Assembly: GCF_001625445.1 (NCBI RefSeq)
Contig: NZ_LWHG01000028.1
Span: 310,001-374,000 of the forward strand
Origin: Haladaptatus sp. R4
GTDB lineage: Archaea; Halobacteriota; Halobacteria; Halobacteriales; Haladaptataceae
DNA length: 64,000 bases
Direction of reading: 5' to 3'
Shown here: positions 7,780 through 17,155 of the stretch, one piece after another
Layout: every line of letters starts with the position of its first letter
Position numbering within the stretch: the first letter of the stretch is position 1
Made by a program: the position numbers and the translations under genes
The notes under the pieces: generated by a model
The model's input: only the letters and a program-made list of their open reading frames with translations
Databases searched by the model: none
What the model was told of the DNA's origin: nothing

Positions 7780-10617
7780 TCAGTCCCAGAACGCCTGCGT
7801 CCGGGCGTACTGCCGTTCCCGGGCCAGAATATCGCGGTAGAAGTCGTCCTCGTCCTCACGCAGTTTGGCGATGATTCGCGCCGCGTTCTGCGGGCCGACG
7901 CCCCGGGCGGCCAGCGCGATGACGGCCTGCTTGCCGTGACTCTGAACCAGATTCGCCGCGTTGTACGCCCGCCGCGTCATCTTCTCCTGTTCGTCGTCCT
8001 TGTCCTCGGCTCGAACCGCCGTGACCACCTCGTCGGCCCACGGGTTGAGCGCGGCGACGCGGGTCGAACCACAGCCGACGCATTTTGGCTGGTCGTTCAC
8101 CTTCTCGACCGTCGTCTTGCGTTTCCAGTCCTGACAGTGCAGGCAGAACAGGAGGACGCGGTCGTTTCGAATCCGCTCCTTGACGGTCTTGATGACGCTC
8201 GCGTCGGCGTTCTCGGGCGCGAGCAGTTCCCGACCCGAGGAGCGCCCGCCGCTTCCGACCGGGGTTCGCCCGCCGGTCGTGACGACGTCGATGTCACCCG
8301 CGTGAATTCCGCGCAGGATTTCCTCGGTCGCATCGACGGCGAGGTCGTCGTGGAACACCTCCCGCACCGCTTCGTCGTACATCGGCGTGTCCTCCAGCGC
8401 GCCGAGGAGACGGCCCATCGACACCGGGCCTCTCCCCTCCCAACGGTTCAGCGACCCGAACTTCGCGGCGACCTGCGCGAGCGTGAACTTCAGCGTGTCC
8501 GAGTGCTTCAGAGAGAGTTCGATGAGTGGGCCGACGTGCTCGGGGTCCGTCTCGTGGAGGACTTCCACGACTTCGTGACCATCGACCGTCCCGGGCACGT
8601 CCAACTCGATCCGATACGGGTCGATCTCCATCCCGACCGAGGACCCGGTTCGCTGGCCGACCAGCGACGAGAGCATGCGTCCGAGCGTCTCGTTCACCTT
8701 GTGGCCGTAACAGGCGTTGACGACTATCTTCCCGGCGGCGAACTCCACGACGACTCGGTCGGCCGTCGGAATCGGGGATTCCGTTTCGGCCTGCCGATCG
8801 AGTTGTGACAGCGCGGATTCGGCGGTGTGCTGGTCGGTCGGATAGCGGTTCGTGAACTCGCGGGCGACCCCCTCCATCGGTGCGTCGCGTTCGAACTGCG
8901 GCCCCGCCACGGCGCGCATCTCGCCGACCTCCTGTGCAACCTCGAACGGCACCGGAATCTCCTCGCCGACCCACGACGGGACTTCACCGCCGGGGTCCTC
9001 GATGGGCGAGACGTTGACGCGACTCTCGTCGTCGTCGATTTCGGCGATGCGCCACATCTCGCCGCGCTGGATGAACACCTCGCCGGGTTCCGCGAAGTTG
9101 ACGACGAACCGCTCATCGAGGGTTCCGATTTGCGACCCGCTGGCGATGTCGTGAACGGTGTAGGTCTCCTCGTCGGGAATCATCGACAGGTTGGCGTAGA
9201 AGTACTGCCACGTCTTGCCCGACTTCTCGATTTGGTCGTCCTCCTCGTTCAGCCAGACCAACCGGTTGCGCTGGACCTCCCGCACGACGCCCTTGAACGT
9301 CTCCTCGTCCAAATTCCTGAAGGGGTAGGCCCGCGTGACGATATCGTACGCTCTCCGGGCGTCGATTTCCCCGAAGTCCATGACGAGGCCGACGATTTGG
9401 TTGGCCACGGTGTCCAGACTCGCGTGATGGATATGGGCCGGTTCCACGTCGCCGTCGGTCGCCCGCCGTGCGATTGCCATCGCCTCCAGCGCGTCGTCTG
9501 AATTCGACGTGACGATGGTTCCGTTCGACACCTCGTCCATGCGGTGGCCCGCGCGGCCCACGCGCTGGAGCAGTCGAGCGACTTCACGCGGGCTTTGATA
9601 CTGGACGACGTGGTCGATCCGACCCACGTCGATGCCGAGTTCCATCGAGGAGGTACAAAGCAGTGCGTCGAGTTTTCCGGCCTTGAAGCGGTCCTCCACG
9701 TCGATTCTGGCCTCCTTCGAGAGGCTACCGTGGTGGACGCCGATGTTCGTCCCGAGTTCCTTGAACCGCGACCCGAGCGCCTCGGCGGTCTGGCGCGTGT
9801 TGACGAAGACGAGCGTCGAATCGTGGGTCTCCACGATGTCACGAATCGCCCGGACGTGGCTGGCGATGTCCGGATTCGTCATCAACTCGCCCGCCAGTCG
9901 CTCGTCCTCCTCGGTGATCTCGGGTTCGTGCACCCGGAACGCCACCTTGCTCCCGGCGTCCACCTCGATGATTTCACAGCCCCGATTTCCGGTGAGGAAC
10001 TTGCCGACCTCCTTCGGATCACCGACGGTCGCCGAGAGGCCGATTCGCTGAAAGTCGCCCGACAGTTCGTGTAGACGCTCCAGTCCGATGGTCAACTGCG
10101 CGCCGCGCTTCGCGCTAGCGAGTTCGTGCACCTCGTCCACGACGACGTGATGGACGTCCTCCAGTGCCGTCCGCAACTTCGACCCCGTCAGCATCGCTTG
10201 CAGGGTTTCGGGCGTCGTCACCAGCACGTCCGGCGGATCGTTCGCCTGCTTCTGGCGCTGGTAATCCGTCGTGTCGCCATGGCGCACGTCGATGTCGATG
10301 TCGAGCGCGTCCCCCCACCACTCCAGTCGCTCGCGCATGTCGCGGTTCAGCGCCCGGAGCGGCGTGATGTAGAGTACAGAAATTCCGAATCGCGGGTCGG
10401 CTTCCGCCACAGCGTCAAATACTGGCAACATCGCCGTCTCGGTCTTGCCGGTCCCGGTCGGCGCGATGACGAGTCCGTGTTTCCCCTCGGCGAGGGGCGG
10501 AATCGCGCGCTTCTGTGGTTCGGTCGGCGTGGAGAAACCTCTCTCCGAGAGCGCCGCCCGCACCTCGTCGCCGAGTCGCGCGAAGGCCGCAGAACCCGCG
10601 GCCCGCCTGTCCTGCAT
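7780..10617 (-). CDS. lhr: Lhr-family superfamily 2 ATP-dependent DNA helicase
   Basis: A 945-residue protein of the Lhr (large helicase-related) family. RecA domain 1 has Walker A APTGTGKT (residues 52-59), motif II DEVH and motif III SAT; domain 2 has the TSSMELGIDVGRID and QRVGRAGHRMDE motifs (IV-VI). Winged-helix and Lhr-core regions follow. Near the C-terminus a four-cysteine zinc ribbon (CLHCQDW and KCVGCGSTR) precedes a helix-hairpin-like RGVGPQNAARII segment. Lhr helicases translocate 3'-5' on ssDNA and unwind forked or RNA:DNA structures in repair. Transcribed alone. Confidence 0.9.
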   Translation of the reverse strand: MQDRRAAGSAAFARLGDEVRAALSERGFSTPTEPQKRAIPPLAEGKHGLVIAPTGTGKTETAMLPVFDAVAEADPRFGISVLYITPLRALNRDMRERLEWWGDALDIDIDVRHGDTTDYQRQKQANDPPDVLVTTPETLQAMLTGSKLRTALEDVHHVVVDEVHELASAKRGAQLTIGLERLHELSGDFQRIGLSATVGDPKEVGKFLTGNRGCEIIEVDAGSKVAFRVHEPEITEEDERLAGELMTNPDIASHVRAIRDIVETHDSTLVFVNTRQTAEALGSRFKELGTNIGVHHGSLSKEARIDVEDRFKAGKLDALLCTSSMELGIDVGRIDHVVQYQSPREVARLLQRVGRAGHRMDEVSNGTIVTSNSDDALEAMAIARRATDGDVEPAHIHHASLDTVANQIVGLVMDFGEIDARRAYDIVTRAYPFRNLDEETFKGVVREVQRNRLVWLNEEDDQIEKSGKTWQYFYANLSMIPDEETYTVHDIASGSQIGTLDERFVVNFAEPGEVFIQRGEMWRIAEIDDDESRVNVSPIEDPGGEVPSWVGEEIPVPFEVAQEVGEMRAVAGPQFERDAPMEGVAREFTNRYPTDQHTAESALSQLDRQAETESPIPTADRVVVEFAAGKIVVNACYGHKVNETLGRMLSSLVGQRTGSSVGMEIDPYRIELDVPGTVDGHEVVEVLHETDPEHVGPLIELSLKHSDTLKFTLAQVAAKFGSLNRWEGRGPVSMGRLLGALEDTPMYDEAVREVFHDDLAVDATEEILRGIHAGDIDVVTTGGRTPVGSGGRSSGRELLAPENADASVIKTVKERIRNDRVLLFCLHCQDWKRKTTVEKVNDQPKCVGCGSTRVAALNPWADEVVTAVRAEDKDDEQEKMTRRAYNAANLVQSHGKQAVIALAARGVGPQNAARIIAKLREDEDDFYRDILARERQYARTQAFWD

Positions 10618-10691
10618 CGTATTTCGGTTAGGGAGCGAAGCGAATTAAGCGCGTTGCCCGCCCCGTTCTATTTCCGGATTTTCGTCGATTT

Positions 10692-11648
10692 CTATACTTC
10701 GACGACCAACTTTCCGAGGAAGCTCTTTTCGAGCACGTCGCGCTGTGCCTCGTCCACCTCGGATAGCGAGTACGTCCCGGCGATTTCGGGGACGACCTCG
10801 CCGTCCGCGACGAGGCGGGCCAGTCGCTCAAGCACCGCCGAGATGTCGGGGGTGTTGAACATGCTCATCAGCGTTATCGTCAACTCCTTCGAGCGAGCGG
10901 CGGAGACGTTCTCGAATCCGGCCTCGGCGTCGGTATTGCCGATGCCGACGATGCGCGCGCCCAGCGCCGCCACGTCCGCGTCGAACTGGAGGTAGTCGTC
11001 CAGTCGGTGGTCGAGGATCACGTCCATTTGGCCTTTCTCCTCGACGGCGTCCGCAAGGTCGTCCCGGTGGTAGTCGAGGACCGTATCCGCGCCGACGGCT
11101 TCGAGGCGTTCGTGGTACTCCTCGCTCGCGGTGGTGACGACGCGCGCCCCGGTGGCGGCCGCGAGTTGTACCGCGACGTGGCCGACGCCGCCGCTCCCAC
11201 CGTGAACGAGGCAGGATTCGGCCGGTTCGAGGTTTCCGTGGTCGATGAGCGCTCGCCACGCCGTGACGCCGACGAGGGCGACCGCCGCACCCTCGTCGAA
11301 CCCGACGCCGTCGGGGAGACGGGCGACCGTGTCGGTCGGCGTCGTGACGTACTCGGCACAGGTTCCCTGTCGGCTATTTCCGAGACCGGTTCCGAAGACG
11401 CGGTCGCCGACGTCGAACGCCTCGACCTCGTCGCCGACGGCTTCGACCTCGCCCGCGAAATCCGACCCCGGAATCCACGGGAGGTCGCCGGGGCGATACG
11501 ATCCCTCGCGGAAGTACGTGTCGACGGGGTTGACCGTCGCGGCGCGAACCGCCACGAGGAGTTCGTCTTTCTCCGGTTCGGGTCGGTCGATCTCTTCCAC
11601 CTGTAGCACGTCCGGGCCGCCGTGTTCGTGATAGCGTACTGCTCGCAT
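10692..11648 (-). CDS. Zinc-type alcohol dehydrogenase/quinone oxidoreductase (MDR superfamily)
   Basis: A 318-residue medium-chain dehydrogenase/reductase. The start MRAVRYHEHGGPDVLQ is the classic N-terminus of NADPH:quinone oxidoreductases. The nucleotide-binding glycine motif is HGGSGGVGHVAVQLA, and no structural or catalytic zinc cysteine set is present, which favours the QOR branch over zinc alcohol dehydrogenases. Expected role: NAD(P)H-dependent reduction of quinones or enals in the cytoplasm. I rejected the longer upstream start because the added residues are not part of the fold. Confidence 0.87.
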   Translation of the reverse strand: MRAVRYHEHGGPDVLQVEEIDRPEPEKDELLVAVRAATVNPVDTYFREGSYRPGDLPWIPGSDFAGEVEAVGDEVEAFDVGDRVFGTGLGNSRQGTCAEYVTTPTDTVARLPDGVGFDEGAAVALVGVTAWRALIDHGNLEPAESCLVHGGSGGVGHVAVQLAAATGARVVTTASEEYHERLEAVGADTVLDYHRDDLADAVEEKGQMDVILDHRLDDYLQFDADVAALGARIVGIGNTDAEAGFENVSAARSKELTITLMSMFNTPDISAVLERLARLVADGEVVPEIAGTYSLSEVDEAQRDVLEKSFLGKLVVEV

Positions 11649-11700
11649 GTGAAGGGCAACGAAGGGAAGGAAAATAAGTCCGCAGGGACGAGTTGTTGGT

Positions 11701-12374
11701 ATGTCAACATCGGATTCACCACAGCACATCGCCCATCGTGGTTTCGCCGACGACTACCCGGAGAACACGCCCCTCGCGTTCGAGAACGCGGCGGCGCACG
11801 CGGACGCATCGAGATGGACGTCCAGCGTTGCGGATCGGGCGAACTCGTGGTTTTCCACGATTCGAGGCTCGGGCGGTTGACGGACGGTTACGGGGCGGTT
11901 CAGGACACCCCGTGGTCCGAGCTTCGGGAACTGACGATACTCGATTCCGACGAGACCGTTCCGCGACTCGAAACCGCGCTCGACGCGGTTCCGGACGGGA
12001 CGGAAATCAACTTGGAGCTGAAACACGGCGGGATGGCGGAGCGGGTGTTGGACGCCGTTGCGAGCGTGGACAACGACGTTCTCCTGTCGTCGTTCTATTC
12101 GCAGGTACTTCGGAACCTCCGAACCTTCGACTCCGAGGTCCGACTGGCGTACATCAATCAGCGCGGTCCGAACTGCATCGACACGGCCGTCGACCTGGAC
12201 TGTGCCTGTGTCCATCCAAAGTTGGACATCTGCGATTCGGAATTCGTGGACCGAGCACACGACGCCGGACTGGCGGTGAACTCGTGGACGGTGCGTGAGG
12301 AAGCGGAGGCGAACGCGCTCGCCGAGGCGGGTGTGGACGGAATCGTTTCGGATACGCGGAGCGTCTTCCGATAG
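11701..12374 (+). pseudogene. Glycerophosphodiester phosphodiesterase (GDPD), interrupted by a -1 frameshift
   Basis: Two frames together give one GDPD-family protein of about 224 residues. Frame 1 starts at 11701 and carries the catalytic IAHRGFADDYPENT motif. Near 11806 the frame must change to continue IEMDVQRCGSGELVVFHD, the metal-binding IEMDV and VFHD motifs; the rest follows to 12374. The reading becomes normal if one G is restored (GAC-GGC-ATC instead of GAC-GCATC). GDPD enzymes hydrolyse glycerophosphodiesters to glycerol-3-phosphate and an alcohol. All catalytic motifs are intact, so a sequencing error is at least as likely as a real pseudogene. Confidence 0.85.
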
Positions 12375-12399
12375 CTACCACGGGAACCGGACCCTCGAA

Positions 12400-12414
12400 T
12401 GTGACAATGTCACA
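12400..12414. promoter_or_regulatory. Perfect palindrome TGTGACAATGTCACA upstream of sucCD
   Basis: A 7-1-7 perfect inverted repeat between the GDPD stop (12374) and sucC. An additional half-site GTCACA lies at 12423-12428. It sits about 90 bp upstream of the sucC TATA box and could be an operator for sucCD. It is too far from any T-tract to look like a terminator of the GDPD gene. Confidence 0.45.
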
Positions 12415-12500
12415 TGGGGTGGGTCACATAGAATTGCCTGCAGTTCTGTATGCGATTAAAAATGTGGTTTCGGACGTAACCTTGGGTGTGAACCGTCGGG

Positions 12501-12507
12501 ATTTAAG
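12501..12507 (+). promoter_or_regulatory. TATA box of the sucCD operon
   Basis: ATTTAAG is centred about 30 nt before the sucC ATG at 12534, the spacing expected for a leaderless haloarchaeal transcript. No Shine-Dalgarno sequence is present before sucC, which agrees. Confidence 0.6.
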
Positions 12508-12533
12508 CGGCGTGGCAACTCCCTTTCGAGTGC

Positions 12534-13676
12534 ATGAGGCTACACGAGTACCAGGCGAAGGAGGTGTTCTCCGACGCGGGAATCCCGACGCCGGATTCAG
12601 CGCTTGCGGAGAGCGTTGACGAAGTCGTCGAAGCGGCGGAGGACATCGGCTACCCTGTCGCGGTAAAGGCGCAAGTACACGTCGGCGGTCGCGGAAAGGC
12701 CGGCGGCATCAAACTCGCCGAGGACCGCGAAGAGGCCGAAGAGGCCGCAGAGGACATTCTCGGAATGGACCTCAAAGGGTACACAGTTGAACAGGTGTTG
12801 GTCGAAGGGGCCGTCGATTTCGTCAACGAACTCTACGTCGGCGTGACGATGGACCGCGGCGAGGGCAAACCGGTCGCCATGGTCTCCACCAAAGGTGGCG
12901 TGGACATCGAGTCCGTCGCCGAGGAGACGCCGGAGGCCATCGCACGGGAGCACATCGACCCGGCGTTCGGGATGCATCCGTACCAGGCCCGCAAGGCAGT
13001 GTTCGACGCAGGCGTCGACAAGGAAATCGCGATGGACGTCGCGAGCGTCCTCACGACGCTGTACGACCTCTGGGCGGACAAGGACGCGAGCGACGCGGAG
13101 ATCAACCCGCTGATGGTTACCTCGGACGACGAGGTCATCGCGGCCGACGCCGTGATGAACATCGACAACGACGCGCTGTTCCGTCACCCCGACCTCTCCG
13201 AGATGGAGGAGGACGCCTACGAGGACGACCTCGAACGCAAGGCGGGCGAGTACGGCTTCGACTACGTCCGACTCGATGGCAACGTCGGTATCATCGGCAA
13301 CGGTGCCGGACTGGTCATGACCACGCTCGACCTCGTGGACTACTACGGCGGCACGCCCGCCAACTTCCTCGACATCGGTGGCGGTGCGAAGGCCGAGCGC
13401 GTGACGAACGCGCTGGACATGGTGTTCTCGGACGAGAACGTCGATTCGGTCGTCTTCAACATCTTCGGCGGCATCACGCGCGGTGACGAGGTTGCCAAAG
13501 GTATCAACGAGGCGCTCGAATCGCTCGACGAGATTCCGAAACCCGTCGTCGTTCGACTCGCCGGGACCAACGCGGAGGAAGGAATGGAAATCCTGAACAC
13601 CGACCTCGTTCAGGTCGAAGCGACGCTCGAAGACGCGGTTCAGCGTGCTGTCGAAAACGCGGAGGACAAACAATGA
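12534..13676 (+). CDS. sucC: Succinate-CoA ligase (ADP-forming) subunit beta
   Basis: A 380-residue protein of normal SucC length. It starts [12 protein letters not shown], the conserved N-terminus of the ATP-grasp domain, and contains the nucleotide-binding [14 protein letters not shown] segment and the C-terminal flavodoxin-like domain with [12 protein letters not shown] and [15 protein letters not shown]. With SucD it interconverts succinyl-CoA + ADP + Pi and succinate + ATP + CoA in the citric acid cycle. Its stop overlaps the sucD start by 4 nt (ATGA), so the two are translationally coupled. Confidence 0.97.
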   Translation: MRLHEYQAKEVFSDAGIPTPDSALAESVDEVVEAAEDIGYPVAVKAQVHVGGRGKAGGIKLAEDREEAEEAAEDILGMDLKGYTVEQVLVEGAVDFVNELYVGVTMDRGEGKPVAMVSTKGGVDIESVAEETPEAIAREHIDPAFGMHPYQARKAVFDAGVDKEIAMDVASVLTTLYDLWADKDASDAEINPLMVTSDDEVIAADAVMNIDNDALFRHPDLSEMEEDAYEDDLERKAGEYGFDYVRLDGNVGIIGNGAGLVMTTLDLVDYYGGTPANFLDIGGGAKAERVTNALDMVFSDENVDSVVFNIFGGITRGDEVAKGINEALESLDEIPKPVVVRLAGTNAEEGMEILNTDLVQVEATLEDAVQRAVENAEDKQ

Positions 13677-14542
13677 GCATTCTCGTAGACGACGACACCC
13701 GAGTGGTCGTCCAAGGTATCACCGGCGGCGAGGGTAGTTTCCACGCCGAACAGATGATGGAGTACGGAACGAACGTCGTGGCCGGTGCGGTCCCCGGCAA
13801 AGGCGGGCAGGAAGCACACGGCGTGCCCGTTTACGACACCGTGCACGAAGCGGTCGAGGAAGAGGACGCCGACGCCTCGGTTATCTTCGTCCCACCGGCG
13901 TTCGCGGCCGACGCCATCTTCGAGGCGCTCGACACGGACCTCGACCTCGCGGTCGCCATCACGGAAGGCGTCCCCACACAGGACATGTCGAAGGTGTACA
14001 AGCGCCTCTCGGAGACCGACACGCGACTGCTCGGTCCGAACTGCCCCGGCATCATCACGCCGGGCGAATCGAAACTCGGTATCCTCCCCGGCAACATCTT
14101 CGAGTCGGGTAACGTCGGTCTCGTCTCCCGCTCGGGGACGTTGACCTACCAAGTCGTGGACAGCCTCACCCAGCGCGGCATCGGGCAGACCACCGCCATC
14201 GGCATCGGCGGCGACCCGATCATCGGCACGGACTTCATCGACGCCCTCTCGCTGTTCGAGGACGACGACGACACGGACGCCGTCGTCATGTGCGGTGAAA
14301 TCGGTGGCGAGGACGAGGAAGAGGCCGCCGCGTTCATCGCGGAGAACATGGACACGCCGGTCGCTGGCTTCATCGCAGGCCGCACGGCCCCGCCAGGAAA
14401 GCGCATGGGCCACGCCGGTGCCATCGTCTCCGGCAGCGGAACCGGTACCGCGGAGTCCAAGATCAACGCGCTCAACGACGCGGGCGTCCCCGTCGGCGAC
14501 ACTCCGGAAGAAGTCGCTGACAACATCGAAGACTTCCTGTAA
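13673..14542 (+). CDS. sucD: Succinate-CoA ligase subunit alpha
   Basis: A 289-residue protein. The N-terminal CoA-binding Rossmann domain carries [17 protein letters not shown], and the phosphorylated active-site histidine is H247 in [12 protein letters not shown]. The segment [13 protein letters not shown] is the family signature. It forms the alpha2beta2 or alpha-beta enzyme with SucC. The operon appears to end here, with a T-rich stretch (TTTTATTTTT) about 15-30 nt after the stop. The AT-rich island begins immediately downstream. Confidence 0.97.
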   Translation: MSILVDDDTRVVVQGITGGEGSFHAEQMMEYGTNVVAGAVPGKGGQEAHGVPVYDTVHEAVEEEDADASVIFVPPAFAADAIFEALDTDLDLAVAITEGVPTQDMSKVYKRLSETDTRLLGPNCPGIITPGESKLGILPGNIFESGNVGLVSRSGTLTYQVVDSLTQRGIGQTTAIGIGGDPIIGTDFIDALSLFEDDDDTDAVVMCGEIGGEDEEEAAAFIAENMDTPVAGFIAGRTAPPGKRMGHAGAIVSGSGTGTAESKINALNDAGVPVGDTPEEVADNIEDFL

Positions 14543-14636
14543 ACAGGGAGTTTTCGGGGAAGTTTTATTTTTCCATAATTAAAAATAGAGAAATCAAATA
14601 TATCTCCCAGGGAGTCAAGTGAGTTTTAGTTTCAAG

Positions 14637-15407
14637 CTATATATTAGGTAGAGATGATTCAAGTCTATGTGTACTATATATGTTTTCAGCCCAATTAAGG
14701 CTCTCTTCGCAATCTGCCTCGACAAGAACCTCTAATCGACCGATATTGTCACAAGCTGCGAGCAGAATCTTCTCGTCGAGGATAAAGAGACTATATGGAA
14801 AATCATTTTCGAATATCCGAATATCGGGATAATTCGAATTGGAGACCCATTTGGGAGTGCTTGTCGTTTTTTCCATAAGTGAAGAATATGCACGCTCTGT
14901 AAGAATGAACTCTTCATTGTCAAACGATTCTGGGGATAGGTCGAAAAATCGGTCAACTATTATTTTCGGCATGAAGGAAACAACACCACGTATGTACTCC
15001 GACGCATTGATGCTCTCTCGCAGGTGATTTGCGGGCCGATACGGAGAAGAACAGTCCGGAACGATTACATTGAAATTATTTAACCGCCGGATATTGATTT
15101 CTGATGAAGATGGAATTAACTCTATTAACGGTCTTATCTCGTGGATTTTCTCTACTACTTTGTTTGTCTTCTTCGCTTCTCGAAGTAGAAAGCTCCCAGT
15201 CGTCGTCGTCGTATACCCAGTAGGAGATTCATCAATCCAGCCTCGTTCAATAAGTAGAGATAGATTTCGTTGGAGAGTTGTCCGAGGGCTCCCTGTGATG
15301 TCCATTAAATCGCGTAAATCCAGCGGTTCAGAATCAATAACATCTAGTATCTCCAATCTGACTTCAGATTTACTCAAATATCCTATTGTATTAATTAGGC
15401 ATTCCAT
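14637..15407 (-). CDS. Winged-helix transcriptional regulator (ArsR/FilR1-like haloarchaeal type)
   Basis: A 256-residue protein. Residues about 1-75 form a winged helix: EVRLEILDVI, the recognition-helix segment GSPRTTLQRNLSLLIERGWI and a wing ending TTTTGSFLL. The C-terminal 170 residues resemble the effector domain of haloarchaeal and methanogen regulators (FilR1/DUF1724 type), with conserved late strands FILDEKILLAACD. Base composition is much more AT-rich than the surrounding chromosome. It lies divergent from the halocin-like precursor gene with a 408-bp gap, and is the obvious candidate to control it. Target and ligand unknown. Confidence 0.75.
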   Translation of the reverse strand: MECLINTIGYLSKSEVRLEILDVIDSEPLDLRDLMDITGSPRTTLQRNLSLLIERGWIDESPTGYTTTTTGSFLLREAKKTNKVVEKIHEIRPLIELIPSSSEINIRRLNNFNVIVPDCSSPYRPANHLRESINASEYIRGVVSFMPKIIVDRFFDLSPESFDNEEFILTERAYSSLMEKTTSTPKWVSNSNYPDIRIFENDFPYSLFILDEKILLAACDNIGRLEVLVEADCEESLNWAENIYSTHRLESSLPNI

Positions 15408-15815
15408 ACTACTAATATGGGTTGTAGAGATAAAAATTTAACTTTCATATCATTATATGTTGCCATTTTGATCGAGTTGACCAATTACTTAAATTCATCA
15501 ATTCGTTCAATAACGGGTATACATAAACGACACTGGCAATCGCGACGGTTCCCACTTTGTATAGGATACGAGATAGAGTAATTAGCTCTTGCATACTTGA
15601 GTAAGTCAATTCAATAAACAATTGATATTGAAGTACCTATCAACTTCCCCCCCCTCTGATTTAATTGTTAACTGTCAATATTGACCTCATCTATACAATA
15701 TGTGTATCTCAGACAATAGTCTGCCAGATGCCTGGAGAATAATCAGATGCCCACACAAAGATCAGTTGCCCACCCAATAAAGTTAAAAACAAAAAGAGCA
15801 TAGAGTAGATTGAAG
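15408..15815. promoter_or_regulatory. AT-rich divergent intergenic region between regulator and halocin-like gene
   Basis: About 400 bp without a convincing gene. It contains a homopolymer run of eight C (about 15647-15654), the 19-bp-spaced repeats described separately, and a TATA-like AGTTAAAAAC at 15781-15790, about 30 nt before the ATG at 15816. The regulator's own promoter should lie near its right-hand start, in the AT-rich DNA at 15410-15450. Confidence 0.5.
15725..15775 (+). repeat. Three direct repeats (CAGATGCC type) with 19-bp period, candidate operator
   Basis: CAGATGCC at 15725, CAGATGCC at 15744 and CAGTTGCC at 15763 are exactly 19 bp apart; the second and third also share the following CCAC. 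They end six bases before the TATA-like element of the halocin-like gene, the usual position for an activator or repressor in archaea. Confidence 0.55.
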
Positions 15816-16589
15816 ATGTTCGAAAAAAAGCCTGCAAACACATCGGACGAAGGAACGAACTCAATCAAACGACGTGGCCTTTTGAAGACAATTGGTGCTT
15901 CAAGTGGTGCTGTTGGGTTCGGTATTTTGGGAACCAGTACTGCATCTGCGGATCAAGCAGATACCGAAATCAGTTCCGCTGAGATTGAAAAAGTGAATGA
16001 AGCAAAACAGAGATACGCTACTTCAGAGGCCGCTAAAGGAGCGATTCATATGCACGGAGAGCAGCTACTAGAGGAACTAAAGAAGCGAGACATTCTTGAA
16101 TCAGAAACGGAGCTACATACGGCTGACTTCACCCCCAAGAAAGAATATTCCGAGACATCGGAAGGGATGGGGATGACGAGCTTCTTGTTCAACGATACCC
16201 CGACTGCGCATATTTACACCTCAAAAAAGCTTCGGGATCAACACCTCACAGTTGTAGTACAACCACAAGTGCAGCGGAGTTATGCGATATTGCGCCCCGA
16301 CGCTACTGATCACCGCAATGCAGTAACAATTGATACATCTACGGATAATTCCTTCTCAGTACAAGCTACGTGTCACGATTACTTCTGTCTATATGATGAC
16401 TCTACCGATGATCCAACTCCTGGGGACAATTGTTGGCTAGATAAGGAACTATACAATAGATATATGAATGCGGATGGAAGTTGTTACCTCGGAGACTTCA
16501 GTACGTGCTGTGATGTGTCTGCAAAAAGTTGTAATACAGCTATTCATTGCGGAACCTCCGATGCCTGCAATGATAATCCATGTACATAA
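15816..16589 (+). CDS. Tat-exported precursor with ten-cysteine C-terminus, halocin C8-like architecture
   Basis: A 257-residue protein. The N-terminus has a Tat motif (KRRGLLKTIG, twin Arg at 19-20), a hydrophobic core and a likely cleavage site after STASA (about residue 45). Residues 46-185 contain no cysteine and are rich in charged residues. Residues 186-256 contain ten cysteines (186, 191, 206, 223, 231, 232, 239, 245, 251, 256). The halocin C8 precursor has the same plan: Tat signal, an N-terminal immunity portion (HalI) and a mature Cys-rich microhalocin of about 76 residues with ten Cys. I see no clear sequence identity to HalC8, so the match is architectural. I chose the ATG at 15816; an upstream TTG adds only two codons. 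Confidence 0.6.
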   Translation: MFEKKPANTSDEGTNSIKRRGLLKTIGASSGAVGFGILGTSTASADQADTEISSAEIEKVNEAKQRYATSEAAKGAIHMHGEQLLEELKKRDILESETELHTADFTPKKEYSETSEGMGMTSFLFNDTPTAHIYTSKKLRDQHLTVVVQPQVQRSYAILRPDATDHRNAVTIDTSTDNSFSVQATCHDYFCLYDDSTDDPTPGDNCWLDKELYNRYMNADGSCYLGDFSTCCDVSAKSCNTAIHCGTSDACNDNPCT

Positions 16590-17155
16590 AATGATGATTC
16601 GAATTAGTTAATGGTTGACCAGTGAAGAATATTTTATTTGCGAACAGAATTTCCGTTTACAGAGCCATATATAGTAACCTGGTGCCCGGGTTACTGTCGT
16701 CCACTGATTTCATTGGATCTTGATAAAAGGATCGGTCTTACGGAAGCAGCTTACAACATCGGATACGTCCTGTATGAAGAGAGTTTCTGTTTTGACCTCA
16801 CATCATAATGGAAGTTGGAAATCAGCTCAATATCCCTAAGTAACCTTGGGACCCGAAATTAGCGAGGAAACAGAACTGAAGATAGCCAAGTTCTATTATC
16901 AAATCAGATGTAGTGTTATTACTTTATTCAAGCGCTCGGTGACGACTGCACAATCAAAAGATAGTATCTGGCTAACTCCTATGCCACAAACTCACTTCTA
17001 TCCTCAGACCATTTAACACACGCAAATCTCCCACCCCACCGAACCAATAGAATTAACTCCCCATGTAGTGACACATCAGATGAAGCAACAGGGTTTCGCT
17101 GAAAGGCCAGTGGTGATGACACTGACCCTGCTTGCTTCGGGACGTACCCAGAAGC
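16590..17155. other. AT-rich gene-poor stretch closing the island
   Basis: About 565 bp with no convincing coding region. Possible frames here lack haloarchaeal codon bias and overlap no recognisable domain. No inverted repeats or transposase remnant were recognised. GC content returns to the chromosomal level at about 17150. Confidence 0.5.
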
